Assembly (NCBI GenBank): GCA_030154105.1
Contig: JASKKP010000004.1
Coordinates: forward strand, 38,381 to 102,380
DNA: 64,000 nt
Direction: 5' to 3'
Source: Bacillota bacterium
Lineage (GTDB): Bacteria; Bacillota; DTU030; DUMP01
Positions 26,973-35,351 of the stretch are shown here, piece by piece. The notes under the pieces were generated by a model. That model was not told the DNA's origin. It was given only the letters and a program-made list of their open reading frames with translations, and did not search any database. A program made the translations under genes and the position numbers. Each line of letters opens with the position of its first letter. Position 1 is the stretch's first letter.

Positions 26973-27657
26973 TCCTCTCCTCCGCCCCTACCTCTTGGCG
27001 CGCCTTGAGCAAACTCGCTTCCGCGCGCTGAATGTGCTCTTCCGCCGCCCTGCGCGCCAAAGCGGCATCGCGCCGGGCGATGGCGGCAACCAGCCGCCGG
27101 TGTTCGTTCAGCGTATCCTTAAGCCGGCCCGGTGCCGCCAGAGAGCGCATCCGGAAGCGCTGGATCTGATCTGATAAGTTGCCCACAATCTGTATGAGCC
27201 GCCGGTTCCGGCTGGCCGTATAGATCAGGGCATGAAAATTGGTGTCGATCTCCACCACGCGTTGGGTAGCGCCGGCCTCGGCCGCTTCGGCCAAATCGGC
27301 GAGGGCCTGCTCTAAGGCGGCAATCTCCTCCTCCGTGATGCGTTCCGCCGCCAGTGCCGCCGCCAGTCCTTCTAAGGCCGTACGCAGTTCAAAAACGTCG
27401 TTCATGTCCTTAAAGGACAGTTCGGCCACGTAAGCCCCGCGGCGCGGGATCAGCACCACAAAACCCTCGAGGGCCAGGCGGCGGAGCGCCTCCCGCACCG
27501 GTGTACGGCTCGCGCCCAGTTCTTCCGCCAGTTGCTGCTCCGCCAAGCGCTCTCCTGGAGGAAGATCCCCCCGGACGATGGCATTCCTCAGCGCCAGGTA
27601 GACGGCTTCCCACAGGGACTGACAGCGAGCCGTTCCGAGGTTGAGGGGCCGTCTCAC
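26890..27657 (-). CDS. GntR-family regulator, FadR/FCD subgroup
   Basis: 255 aa. N-terminal winged helix at about 12-78 (LWEAVYLALRNAIVRGDLPPGERLAEQQLAEELG, then TPVREALRRL) and an all-helical FCD ligand domain (about 85-220) with the metal-site histidines in NFHALIY and NEHRRLV. The final 25 Gly/Ser/Glu-rich residues overlap the next gene by about 80 bp and may result from a lost stop codon. GTG 27657 overlaps the ispE stop (GTGA). Ligand unknown. Confidence 0.88.
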   Translation of the reverse strand: MRRPLNLGTARCQSLWEAVYLALRNAIVRGDLPPGERLAEQQLAEELGASRTPVREALRRLALEGFVVLIPRRGAYVAELSFKDMNDVFELRTALEGLAAALAAERITEEEIAALEQALADLAEAAEAGATQRVVEIDTNFHALIYTASRNRRLIQIVGNLSDQIQRFRMRSLAAPGRLKDTLNEHRRLVAAIARRDAALARRAAEEHIQRAEASLLKARQEVGAEERSERYGGCGSSGGGGQHEEAPGSEPGSV

Positions 27658-28541
27658 TCCTCCATCACCGCCTCAAAAGGAAGCACCCCGGCTCCTTCCG
27701 CCACCGGCCGAACGACAAAAGTATCCATCTCCTCCTTTAAAGCGGCGGCCGCCTTTTCCGCGCCCGCCCTTTCCGGAAAAAGGCCGAATACGGTCGGCCC
27801 GCTCCCCGTCAGGCAGGCGCCCAGAGCGCCTTCGGCCAGAAGGGCCTTTTTTGCCTCCACTACAGATGGGTACCGCTCCCGTATTACCGACTCAAAGCTA
27901 TTGCCCAGGTGCGCGGCCACGCCTTTTAGGTCCCCTGCCGCCAGCGCGGCCAAAAGGCCGTCGATGTCGGGCCGGGCGGCCGGCGGATATCTGTCCAGTT
28001 CGGCGTAGGCCCAGGCGGTGGAAATTTCCACCCGCGGGCGGGCCAAGACGAGCCAGCAGGGCACAAGAGGCGTAAGCGGCGTCAGCACCTCACCCCGCCC
28101 CTCAGCTAAGGCCGTACCTCCGTGAAGGGCAAAGGGCACGTCGCTCCCCAGTTCTAACGCCAATGCTTGAAGTTCTTGGAGGGTAAGGTTCAGACCCCAG
28201 AGGCGGTTCAGCCCGTAAAGCACGGCCGCCGCATCGGCGCTGCCGCCAGCGAGGCCGGCGGCAACGGGAATGCGTTTTCTGAGCTCAATCCGGACGCCTG
28301 CGCGAACGCCGCATCTTTCCTGAAGAAGCTTGGCCGCCCGGTAGGCCAAGTTGTCTTCTCCTGCCGGAAGCTCTGCGCCGCTCAGCTTAAGGGTAATACC
28401 CTCTCGCTGGGGTAAAAGCGCAATCCGATCGGCTAAGGATACGGTCTGGTTGACCATGCGCACGTTGTGGTAACCGTCAGGGCGCCTTTCCCGTACCTCC
28501 AGGCCCAGGTTCACCTTGGCCCAGGCGGGAAAAAAATCCAT
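27654..28541 (-). CDS. ispE: 4-diphosphocytidyl-2-C-methyl-D-erythritol kinase
   Basis: GHMP kinase of the non-mevalonate isoprenoid pathway. 295 aa from ATG 28541, which follows GGGAGGGGGG; the ATG at 28565 is less well placed. Motifs: AWAKVNLGLEVRERRPDGYHNV at the N-terminus, the phosphate loop PVAAGLAGGSADAAAVL and C-terminal GSGPTVFGLF. 96 bp downstream of the cyanophycin synthetase gene on the same strand. Confidence 0.95.
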   Translation of the reverse strand: MDFFPAWAKVNLGLEVRERRPDGYHNVRMVNQTVSLADRIALLPQREGITLKLSGAELPAGEDNLAYRAAKLLQERCGVRAGVRIELRKRIPVAAGLAGGSADAAAVLYGLNRLWGLNLTLQELQALALELGSDVPFALHGGTALAEGRGEVLTPLTPLVPCWLVLARPRVEISTAWAYAELDRYPPAARPDIDGLLAALAAGDLKGVAAHLGNSFESVIRERYPSVVEAKKALLAEGALGACLTGSGPTVFGLFPERAGAEKAAAALKEEMDTFVVRPVAEGAGVLPFEAVMEE

Positions 28542-28637
28542 ACATTTCCCCCCTCCCTCGCTCATATATTACGCGTTCTCTCTCTGAACTCCTCTTTTTT
28601 GAAGCGAGTTTTGCCTTTCTCGACGATGAAACAAGTT

Positions 28638-31271
28638 CTACCTCGCTCCGGCGTTGGCCAGGGCGGCAGGAATGGCGGCGGCCCGCAGGGCGTTTACTAC
28701 CTTGAGCACGCGGTCGAGCTTCTCGTAGAAGATCACCACCAGGTCGCCGCGGCGGCACTCGGCCAGGGCGGCCAGGAGGGCCTCTTCTTCCCGGAGGATG
28801 ATGCGGGCGCGCTCACTGGGAAAACCCGCTTCCCGTGCTCCGGCCAGGAGGAGTTCGGCAATTTCGCCGGCCTGACGCCCGCGGCGGTCTTCGTCCTCTT
28901 TAATGAAGAGAAGGTCGAAGCCCTCCGCCGCCGTGCGCCCCACCTGGCGTACCAGTTCATCCGGCCTGTCCCCGGGTACGCCGATGACTCCGAGGAGCCG
29001 GCGGTTGGTAAGGTTTCGGGCCAGTTCCAGAGTGCTGCGGTAGCTGGCGACGTTATGGCCGTAGTCGATCAGAAGCCGCGCCCCGGCCACATCCACCAGG
29101 TTTACGCGGCCCGGGTTGCTGGTGAGGTTGGGATAGAAGGTCCGAAGCCCCTGACGAATGATCTTGGGCGGAAGGCCCAGCCCCCAGGCGGCGGCAGTTG
29201 CCGAGAGCGCGTTGGCCAGGTTGTGCCGGGCGGCCCCGCGCAGGGTAAGGGGAATGCGCCGCGCAGAACAGAGGGGCTTGATTTCATTCCCTTTGGCCAG
29301 CACTACCTGTCCTTCGTGGACGAATACCGCCCGCCCGCCGGTGGCCAAGTGCCGCCGGATCAAGGTGTTTTCGCCCGTAAGCCCGAAAAAGATCACTTCG
29401 CACCGCACCCGCCCGGCCAGGCTGGCCACCAAGGGGTCATCGGCATTGAGCACGGCAGCGCCCTGGTCGTGGACGGCCTCCACCACCAGCGACTTAACAT
29501 GGGCAAGGTCCTCAAGGGTCTCGATGCCGTACTGCCCCAAGTGATCTTCGCTAATATTCGTGATAACGCCCACATCGGCCAGGTCATAAGCCAGGCCATC
29601 GCGGATAAGGCCGCCGCGGGCCGTCTCCAGCACCGCCGCCTCTACGGTGGGATCCTCTAGGATGACCCGCGCCCCCCGATAGCCGGCATTGTCCCCCTGC
29701 CACACGCATTCTCCGCCGATAAACACTCCGTCTGTTGAGCTTAGGCCGACCCTACGGCCCGTAAGGGAGAGCATGTGGGCAATAAGGCGTACGGTGGTGG
29801 TCTTGCCGTTGGTGCCGGTCACCGAAACGATGGGAATGCGGCCGGTCTCGCCCGGCGGGAAAAGGTAGGAAATGATCTTTTCGGCCACCGGTTGCGGGCT
29901 GCCCTCGCTGGGGGCGAGGTGCATCCTCAGGCCCGGCGCGGCGTTGACTTCGATCACGGTAACCGGGCTCTTAGGATCCTCGGGTTCCGGAACTACCAGG
30001 TCGACGCCGGCCACGTCCAAGCCCACGGCGCGGGCGGCACGTTCTGCCACACTTTTCACGTGGGGCGCTACCCGATCCGTAAGGTCGCGCGCCGTGCCGC
30101 CCGTGCTGAGGTTGGCATTATCCCGAAGATACACAATCTCTCCCGGCGCCGGCACGTAATTAAGATCCAGCCCCCGTCGCGCCAAGACCATGAGTACCAC
30201 CGGGTCGATGGTGATCTTGGTGAGCACCTTCTCGTGCCCGACGCCGCGCCGCGGGTCGGCGTTGGTGATGTCCACAAGCTCCCGTAAGTTGTGGCGGCCG
30301 TCGCCCACCACGTGCGCGGGCAGGCGTTCGGCCACCGCAACCGCGCGCCCGTCGACCACCAAAGCCCGTAGATGCCGTCCGGCGATGTACTTCTCCACCA
30401 GCACCCGCCGCTCCCAGCTCCGGGCCAGCGTGTAGGCCGCCCGCACCTCGGCTACGCTCTTTAGGTTGAGGGAAACCCCTTTCCCCTGGTTGCCGCACTC
30501 CGGTTTGACCACTACCGGAGCCCCCAGTTCCTGAAGCGCAGAAACCGCCTCTTCTTCCGAGCGGACCACCAAGCCTTGCGGAACAACAATCCCCGCCGCG
30601 GAGAGAATGGCTTTGGTGCGCGATTTATCCCCGGCAATATCTACCGCCAGGCAGGAGGTAAGGGAGGTAAGGGCCGCCTCAATCCGCCTTTGCCGGGCCC
30701 CGTAACCGATCTGTACCAAACTGCGATCATCCAACCTCAGCACGGGAAGGCCTCGCTCCTGGGCCGCCCGGACTAAGGCCGCCGTGCTGGGCCCCAGCTC
30801 ATAGCGGGCCGCAAGCTCCTGAAGCCGGGCGATTATGCCTTCTACACGCGGCGGATCATCGCCTAAAAGAAGGCAGTTCACCAGGTCTACCGCCGAGTAG
30901 GCCGCCTCACGGGCCGCTTCGGCCGCCCGGTATTCGGCAATGATCTCATATAGGCCTGTCTTCCCCACGGCGCGCGTTTTGCCGTAGATGGCGGGCAGCC
31001 CGGCCAACGTCTGAAGTTCCAGAAGCACGTGTTCCACCACATGACCGAGATACGTTCCTTCGTGCAGCCGCTCTACGAACCCTCCCGGGTGGCCGCGCGA
31101 GCAATGGTGATCGCGCAAGGAAGGCAAAAGTGAAAGGAGTCGGTCGGTAAAAAGGGGAATGTCGGCCGTGGTTTTGTCCGCGTACTCTTCCAGGTCGATG
31201 GTTACCTTAATGACCGGATGGTGGCTGTAAACGTTCTTGCCCGTGTACACGGTAAGCTGGCAGATACGCAT
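28638..31271 (-). CDS. cphA: Cyanophycin synthetase
   Basis: ATP-dependent ligase that builds cyanophycin (poly-Asp backbone with Arg side chains), a nitrogen reserve. 877 aa, the standard CphA1 length: N-terminal domain 1-160, ATP-grasp domain about 200-470 (VVVKPECGNQGKGVSLNL, VIEVNAAPG), and Mur-ligase-like domain with P-loop VTGTNGKTTTVRLIAHML. ATG 31271 is chosen because family proteins start MRICQLxVY; the ATG at 31313 lacks a ribosome site. Lies 62 bp after the cyanophycinase gene. Confidence 0.95.
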   Translation of the reverse strand: MRICQLTVYTGKNVYSHHPVIKVTIDLEEYADKTTADIPLFTDRLLSLLPSLRDHHCSRGHPGGFVERLHEGTYLGHVVEHVLLELQTLAGLPAIYGKTRAVGKTGLYEIIAEYRAAEAAREAAYSAVDLVNCLLLGDDPPRVEGIIARLQELAARYELGPSTAALVRAAQERGLPVLRLDDRSLVQIGYGARQRRIEAALTSLTSCLAVDIAGDKSRTKAILSAAGIVVPQGLVVRSEEEAVSALQELGAPVVVKPECGNQGKGVSLNLKSVAEVRAAYTLARSWERRVLVEKYIAGRHLRALVVDGRAVAVAERLPAHVVGDGRHNLRELVDITNADPRRGVGHEKVLTKITIDPVVLMVLARRGLDLNYVPAPGEIVYLRDNANLSTGGTARDLTDRVAPHVKSVAERAARAVGLDVAGVDLVVPEPEDPKSPVTVIEVNAAPGLRMHLAPSEGSPQPVAEKIISYLFPPGETGRIPIVSVTGTNGKTTTVRLIAHMLSLTGRRVGLSSTDGVFIGGECVWQGDNAGYRGARVILEDPTVEAAVLETARGGLIRDGLAYDLADVGVITNISEDHLGQYGIETLEDLAHVKSLVVEAVHDQGAAVLNADDPLVASLAGRVRCEVIFFGLTGENTLIRRHLATGGRAVFVHEGQVVLAKGNEIKPLCSARRIPLTLRGAARHNLANALSATAAAWGLGLPPKIIRQGLRTFYPNLTSNPGRVNLVDVAGARLLIDYGHNVASYRSTLELARNLTNRRLLGVIGVPGDRPDELVRQVGRTAAEGFDLLFIKEDEDRRGRQAGEIAELLLAGAREAGFPSERARIILREEEALLAALAECRRGDLVVIFYEKLDRVLKVVNALRAAAIPAALANAGAR

Positions 31272-31333
31272 GCGTTTTACGTCTTCCTCCCGGAGTTTAG
31301 TTCTGGCTCTCATTTGACGGGTGCTTCTTCTCG

Positions 31334-32164
31334 CTACGTCACTCCGTCTTCCTTAAGCTGAACCGCTCCGGGCCGGCGGCGCTTGAGGTCGAAGGTGTAA
31401 CCGGCCGGAAGAACGTGCAGAGTAACGTAGGTGAGAACGAGCGGCTCGCCGGGTGCGCTCTCGGAGATATTGCTCATCCGAATGCCGACGCCGTCCACCA
31501 CCGTGCACGCCCCGGACCCTATCACGGTGAAGCTTCCGGCCGGCTCGCAGATGATCGCCGTATCCTCATCCAGGCCGACGCCCAATATGTACGGGTTCTC
31601 GGCAATGGCCGCCAAAAGCCGCCCGATGCGCCCGCGTTGGGCAAAGTGCTGATCGACCACCACTTCTTTTAGAAAACCGAGACCCGGGGCCATAGCGATG
31701 ATGGAGCGGCGGGGAGCGCTTTCGTCGCGGCCTTCTACGATCATGGTGGCGCTCATGGCCGAAGCGCCGGCGCTGGTCCCGGCCAGGACCGCCCCCCGGA
31801 AGACGGCCGCATGCAGGGCGCCGGCAAGTGGGGTCCCGCCTAAGATACTGGTGAGCCGGAGCTGATCGCCGCCGGTGAGGAAGACGCCGGTCGCGCGGTC
31901 CAAGGTCGCGGCCATAGTCTCGGCTCGGGCCGCTTCCCGGTCGGCGACGTCCAGGTGCTGCACCTCGGCCGCTCCCAGCCGGTAAAAGAGGCGGGTGTAC
32001 TCTCTACCTACCTCCTCTGCCCTTTCGGTGGCGGTGGTAAGAACGGCCACCCTGGCCTCCTTCCCGCCGGCCAGAGAGAGAAAGCGGCGCAGGATGGTGC
32101 AAGGGCCCTCCTTATCCTCCGCGCCGCCGATGATCACCAGATTCCCTTTAACCTTCTCGCTCAT
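31334..32164 (-). CDS. cphB: Cyanophycinase
   Basis: Serine exopeptidase that cleaves cyanophycin to beta-Asp-Arg dipeptides. 276 aa. The nucleophile is in GTSAGASAM, and GGAEDKEG opens the fold. ATG 32164 with GGGAGG five bases upstream; a longer frame to 32212 has no support. Synthetase and hydrolase are cotranscribed, so the reserve is made and mobilised from one unit. Confidence 0.94.
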   Translation of the reverse strand: MSEKVKGNLVIIGGAEDKEGPCTILRRFLSLAGGKEARVAVLTTATERAEEVGREYTRLFYRLGAAEVQHLDVADREAARAETMAATLDRATGVFLTGGDQLRLTSILGGTPLAGALHAAVFRGAVLAGTSAGASAMSATMIVEGRDESAPRRSIIAMAPGLGFLKEVVVDQHFAQRGRIGRLLAAIAENPYILGVGLDEDTAIICEPAGSFTVIGSGACTVVDGVGIRMSNISESAPGEPLVLTYVTLHVLPAGYTFDLKRRRPGAVQLKEDGVT

Positions 32165-32185
32165 GGTACCTCCCGTCCGTACCGT

Positions 32186-32209
32186 CTCAGACACAAAAAA
32201 TAGTCTGAG
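32186..32209. promoter_or_regulatory. Inverted repeat upstream of cphB
   Basis: CTCAGAC at 32186-32192 and GTCTGAG at 32203-32209 around a 10-bp AT-rich centre, 22 bp upstream of the cphB ATG. It could be an operator or leader hairpin. It lies in the 265-bp divergent gap between cphB and the amidohydrolase gene, where no firm promoter was assigned. Confidence 0.4.
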
Positions 32210-32429
32210 CAAATACCCTTGGGTTTATGCGAGAAAAGTTGACGGCCGCCCTTCCATCTACAACGGCTTTACGCTATACTTCCTTTAAGGTCGCGAAGAA
32301 AGAGGGACGGAGAGCACAATGTTGTAATCGGCACTTTGTATGTAAGGACAAAAGAAAACGCGGGGCTCACCTAGAATTCTTTGTAGTGCCCCACATGAAG
32401 ACGAAAAGCCGGCCAAACAAGAGAGCGAG

Positions 32430-33680
32430 GTGTCGCCTTTGATCGATAAAGCTGCCCTGGCCCAAGACCTGGCCCTCCTGCACGACGTGGGAACAAGTCC
32501 GGAAGGCGGGGTAACCCGCCTTGGTTTTAGCCCGGAAGAAGGGGAGCTGCACCGCCGGGTGAGAGACCGGCTGGTTGAGCTGGGGGCAAGCGTCCGCCGC
32601 GACGCCATCGGAAACCTCATCGCCCGCTGGCCGGGTGCAGAAGATACGCTTCCGGCCGTGGCCTGCGGCTCCCACCTGGACTCCGTCCCCCAAGGCGGGC
32701 GTTATGACGGGGTAGCGGGTGTGGTAGCGGCGTTGGCCGCCCTGCGCGCCCTCAAGGCGCACGGGCTTTCCACCCGGCATCCCATTGAGATCATCGTCTT
32801 CGTCTCTGAAGAATCGAGCCGCTTCGGTGTGGCCACGCTGGGAAGTAAAGCCATGACCGGGCAGGCCGATGTAGCGCGGTGGGCCGAGCTAAAGGATTTT
32901 GCCGGCATTTCCCTCCCTGAAGCCCTGGCCCAAGCGGGAGTAAACCTGGCCCAAGTCCCACAAGCCCGGCGCCGACCGGAAGAATTCAAGGCGTTCTTGG
33001 AGCTGCACATCGAGCAGGGACGGGTGCTGGAAGAAACGGGGAACAAGATCGGTATCGTTACCGCCATCGCCGCCCCGTCCCGCCTGCGCGTTACCTTTAC
33101 CGGGCGGGCCGATCATTCCGGCGCCACCCCTATGAGCCTGAGGCGGGACGCTCTTACGGCGGCGGCCGAACTGGTGCTGGCCGTAGAGCGTCACGGCCGG
33201 GCCGAATCACCCCACCAGAGCGTGGCCACGGTGGGGGTCCTCAAAGTGGAGCCGGGAGCCATGAACGTAATTCCGGGCCGGAGTGTGTTGGGAATCGACA
33301 TCAGGGGAATAGATAAGGATAGCATCGGCCGGTTAGTAGCAGGAATCCGGGCAGACATAGCGGAAATCGCCCGGCGGCGCCGGCTCAGGGTTCAGGTAGA
33401 AGACCTGACCGCCGAAGACCCGGTTCCCCTCGATCCGGGCATCATCACCACCCTGGAAAACGTATGCCGGCGCCTAGGCGTGCCCTACATGCTGATGCCG
33501 AGCGGTGCGGGGCACGATGCCATGAATATGGCCCGCCTGACACCCACCGGTATGATCTTCATCCCCTGCCGGGAGGGAATCAGCCACAACCCGGCGGAAG
33601 AAGCGAGCATTGACGACATCGCCTTAGGAGCCGAGGTGCTGCTGGCAGCCCTGCTGGCGCTGGCCGAAGGGAACAAGTAG
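32430..33680 (+). CDS. M20-family N-carbamoyl-L-amino acid amidohydrolase/allantoate amidohydrolase-like
   Basis: Binuclear metal amidohydrolase of 416 aa. Metal ligands are visible in order: SHLDSV, RYDGVAG, SEESSRFG, ELHIEQG and the C-terminal ISHNPAEE. A dimerisation domain lies at about 210-325 (FTGRADHSGATPMSLRRDA). The family includes L-carbamoylase, beta-ureidopropionase and allantoate hydrolase, all releasing ureido nitrogen. GTG 32430 has only a weak ribosome site. The position between cyanophycin and pyrimidine genes would fit nitrogen salvage, but the substrate cannot be told. Confidence 0.88.
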   Translation: MSPLIDKAALAQDLALLHDVGTSPEGGVTRLGFSPEEGELHRRVRDRLVELGASVRRDAIGNLIARWPGAEDTLPAVACGSHLDSVPQGGRYDGVAGVVAALAALRALKAHGLSTRHPIEIIVFVSEESSRFGVATLGSKAMTGQADVARWAELKDFAGISLPEALAQAGVNLAQVPQARRRPEEFKAFLELHIEQGRVLEETGNKIGIVTAIAAPSRLRVTFTGRADHSGATPMSLRRDALTAAAELVLAVERHGRAESPHQSVATVGVLKVEPGAMNVIPGRSVLGIDIRGIDKDSIGRLVAGIRADIAEIARRRRLRVQVEDLTAEDPVPLDPGIITTLENVCRRLGVPYMLMPSGAGHDAMNMARLTPTGMIFIPCREGISHNPAEEASIDDIALGAEVLLAALLALAEGNK

Positions 33681-33805
33681 ACGTTCATGCCGCCGGCAGC
33701 ACCCGTAGATACCAAAAAAGCTGTGCGGGGGATGCGGCTCGGCCATAGTTAGTTGCGAATAGCCGTGCAGGCGTAACGTGTTTTTAGGGGACGAGTAAGC
33801 CCCTG

Positions 33806-33834
33806 TTGACAGCCACCCACGGCTGGGGTATAAT
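33806..33834 (+). promoter_or_regulatory. Consensus SigA promoter of the pyrC unit
   Basis: TTGACA (33806-33811), 17-bp spacer, TATAAT (33829-33834); both hexamers perfect. Confidence 0.95.
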
Positions 33835-33846
33835 GTGAAAAACAGC

Positions 33847-34021
33847 GATCCTTTAAGCCATTCCGGGAGAGTGGCAAGGAGACATACTAGTCAGTAGGTT
33901 GCCTCTTTGCCCGCCCGGCAAAGAGGCAGTTTTAGTATCCCTTTAAGGCGGTCCTGCGAGGCCGGGAAGGGTACAAGCGTACTTACACTCCCTGGTCGCA
34001 CAGGCGGCCGGGGAGTTTTTT
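33847..34021 (+). promoter_or_regulatory. Tandem PyrR attenuators before pyrC
   Basis: Two PyrR-type sites, each followed by its own terminator. Site 1 (33847-33883): ATCCTTTAAG, then TTCCGGGAGAG and GGCAAGGA. Terminator 1 (33900-33933): 12-bp stem TGCCTCTTTGCC / GGCAAAGAGGCA then GTTTT. Site 2 (33936-33973): ATCCCTTTAAGG, GTCCTGCGAGGC, GGGAAGGG. Terminator 2 (33988-34021): CTCCCTGGTCGC / GCGGCCGGGGAG then six T. In this system PyrR with UMP/UTP stabilises the site and allows termination. pyrR itself is not in the window. Confidence 0.85.
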
Positions 34022-34049
34022 CATGCTCGAAAAAGAAGGGGGTTTGAAG

Positions 34050-35351
34050 ATGCTAATAAAAGGCGGATTTGTTTTCGATCCGGCCAATGCGCGCGCGGGC
34101 CGGCTCGACGTCCGGGTAGCGGAAGGCAAAATCGTCGCTGTAGGTCCTGAGCTCGGCGTAGAGGCGGGGGAGGAAGTCCTGGATGCGGCCGGCCTTATCG
34201 TAGCTCCGGGTTTTGTGGACATCCACGTGCACCTGCGCGACCCCGGATTTACCCATAAAGAGACCCTGGCGAGCGGCAGCCGGGCCGCAGCCGCCGGCGG
34301 CTTTACCACTGTCGTCGCGATGGCCAACACCAAGCCGGTTATGGATCGGCCAGAGCTGGTACGCGAGTTCTACCGGCGCGCCGCCCGTGAAGCGGTAGTA
34401 AACGTATACACGGTGGGTGCCGTCACCCGCGGCCTGGCCGGGGAGGAACTGAGCGACTTTGCCGCTTTAAAGGAAGCCGGTGTGGTCGGCTTTTCCGATG
34501 ACGGCAACCCCATCCCGACGGCGGCGTTGATGCGCCAGGCTCTTAAGGAAGCCGGACGCCTGGGGCTGCCGGTGATCGCCCATGAAGGCGACCCTTCCCT
34601 GGTAGCCGATACCATCGTCAACGAAGGTGATGCCGCCGCGCGCCTGGGTCTCGGCGGCATGCCGGGGGCGGCGGAAGACATTCAGGTAGCCCGCGACGTG
34701 CTCCTCGCCGAACTCACCGGCGCGCACCTACACATCCAGCACGTGAGCTCCGCACGCTCTGTGGCCATCATCCGCGAGGCGAAGGCTCGCGGCGTTCGGG
34801 TAACGGCCGAAGCAACCCCACACCACTTCACCTTAACCGATGAGGCCCTGCTTAAGTGGGGCGCCGACGCCAAGATGAACCCGCCGCTGCGCTCGGCCCA
34901 GGACGTAGCCGCCGTGCGGCAGGGCCTGGCCGACGGCACACTCGACGCCATCGCCACCGACCACGCTCCTCATGCACCGGAAGAAAAGGCGGCCGGTCTG
35001 GTCCAGGCCCCGTGCGGCATCATCGGCCTGGAAACGGCATTCGGCCTCACTTGGACGGAACTGGTGCTGACGGGCGTGCTTACCCCGGCCCAGGCCATTG
35101 CCAAACTAACCTGCCTTCCGGCACGCATCGTCGGCCTGCCCAAAGGCACGCTGAGCCCCGGAGGAGATGCGGACATTACCTTGTTCGATCCCAACGCTAC
35201 CTGGGAAGTCGACCCGGCCGAGTTTTATTCCCAAAGTCGCAACACCCCCTTCGCCGGCAGAAAGCTTACCGGCCGCATCGTTTACACTATAGTAGGCGGC
35301 CGCCTCGTCTATGCCGGTGGCAAAATCCTCGCCGAGGAGGCAACGGCATGA
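34050..35351 (+). CDS. pyrC: Dihydroorotase
   Basis: Closes carbamoyl-aspartate to dihydroorotate. Class I type, 433 aa. Metal ligands DIHVHLRDPG, then the histidines of VIAHEGD and LHIQHVSS, and the Asp in ATDHAPH. ATG 34050 follows AAGGGGG by eight bases; an earlier ATG at 34023 sits immediately after the attenuator T run without a ribosome site. First gene after the attenuators, overlapping pyrK by ATGA. Aspartate transcarbamoylase (pyrB) and carAB, usual partners, are not seen. Confidence 0.95.
   Translation: MLIKGGFVFDPANARAGRLDVRVAEGKIVAVGPELGVEAGEEVLDAAGLIVAPGFVDIHVHLRDPGFTHKETLASGSRAAAAGGFTTVVAMANTKPVMDRPELVREFYRRAAREAVVNVYTVGAVTRGLAGEELSDFAALKEAGVVGFSDDGNPIPTAALMRQALKEAGRLGLPVIAHEGDPSLVADTIVNEGDAAARLGLGGMPGAAEDIQVARDVLLAELTGAHLHIQHVSSARSVAIIREAKARGVRVTAEATPHHFTLTDEALLKWGADAKMNPPLRSAQDVAAVRQGLADGTLDAIATDHAPHAPEEKAAGLVQAPCGIIGLETAFGLTWTELVLTGVLTPAQAIAKLTCLPARIVGLPKGTLSPGGDADITLFDPNATWEVDPAEFYSQSRNTPFAGRKLTGRIVYTIVGGRLVYAGGKILAEEATA

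Larger units (their letters stand above)
33793..34026 (+). repeat. Direct repeat copy A (pyrC leader)
   Basis: Promoter-plus-leader segment of 234 bp, repeated at 38836-39068 with sixteen differences counted by eye. Similarity starts at GAGTAAG and ends at TTTTTTCATGC. In copy B the GAGTAA is the last codon and stop of the symporter gene, hinting that copy A derives from copy B. Confidence 0.95.

Noticed and set aside
28467..29660. Long plus-strand open frame of 397 codons opposite cphA and the ispE leader
   Set aside because: It is antisense to well-supported cphA, has no ribosome site or family features, and reflects the open reverse frames common in GC-rich DNA.
33900..33933. Reading the first hairpin of the pyrC leader as an ordinary terminator of an upstream gene
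   Set aside because: It lies downstream of a perfect promoter and directly after a PyrR-type site, and is repeated in the same order before pyrF, so it is part of the attenuator.
34856..35347. 164-codon upstream extension of pyrK
   Set aside because: It runs through the pyrC coding region in another frame; PyrK family proteins start at the ATG overlapping the pyrC stop.
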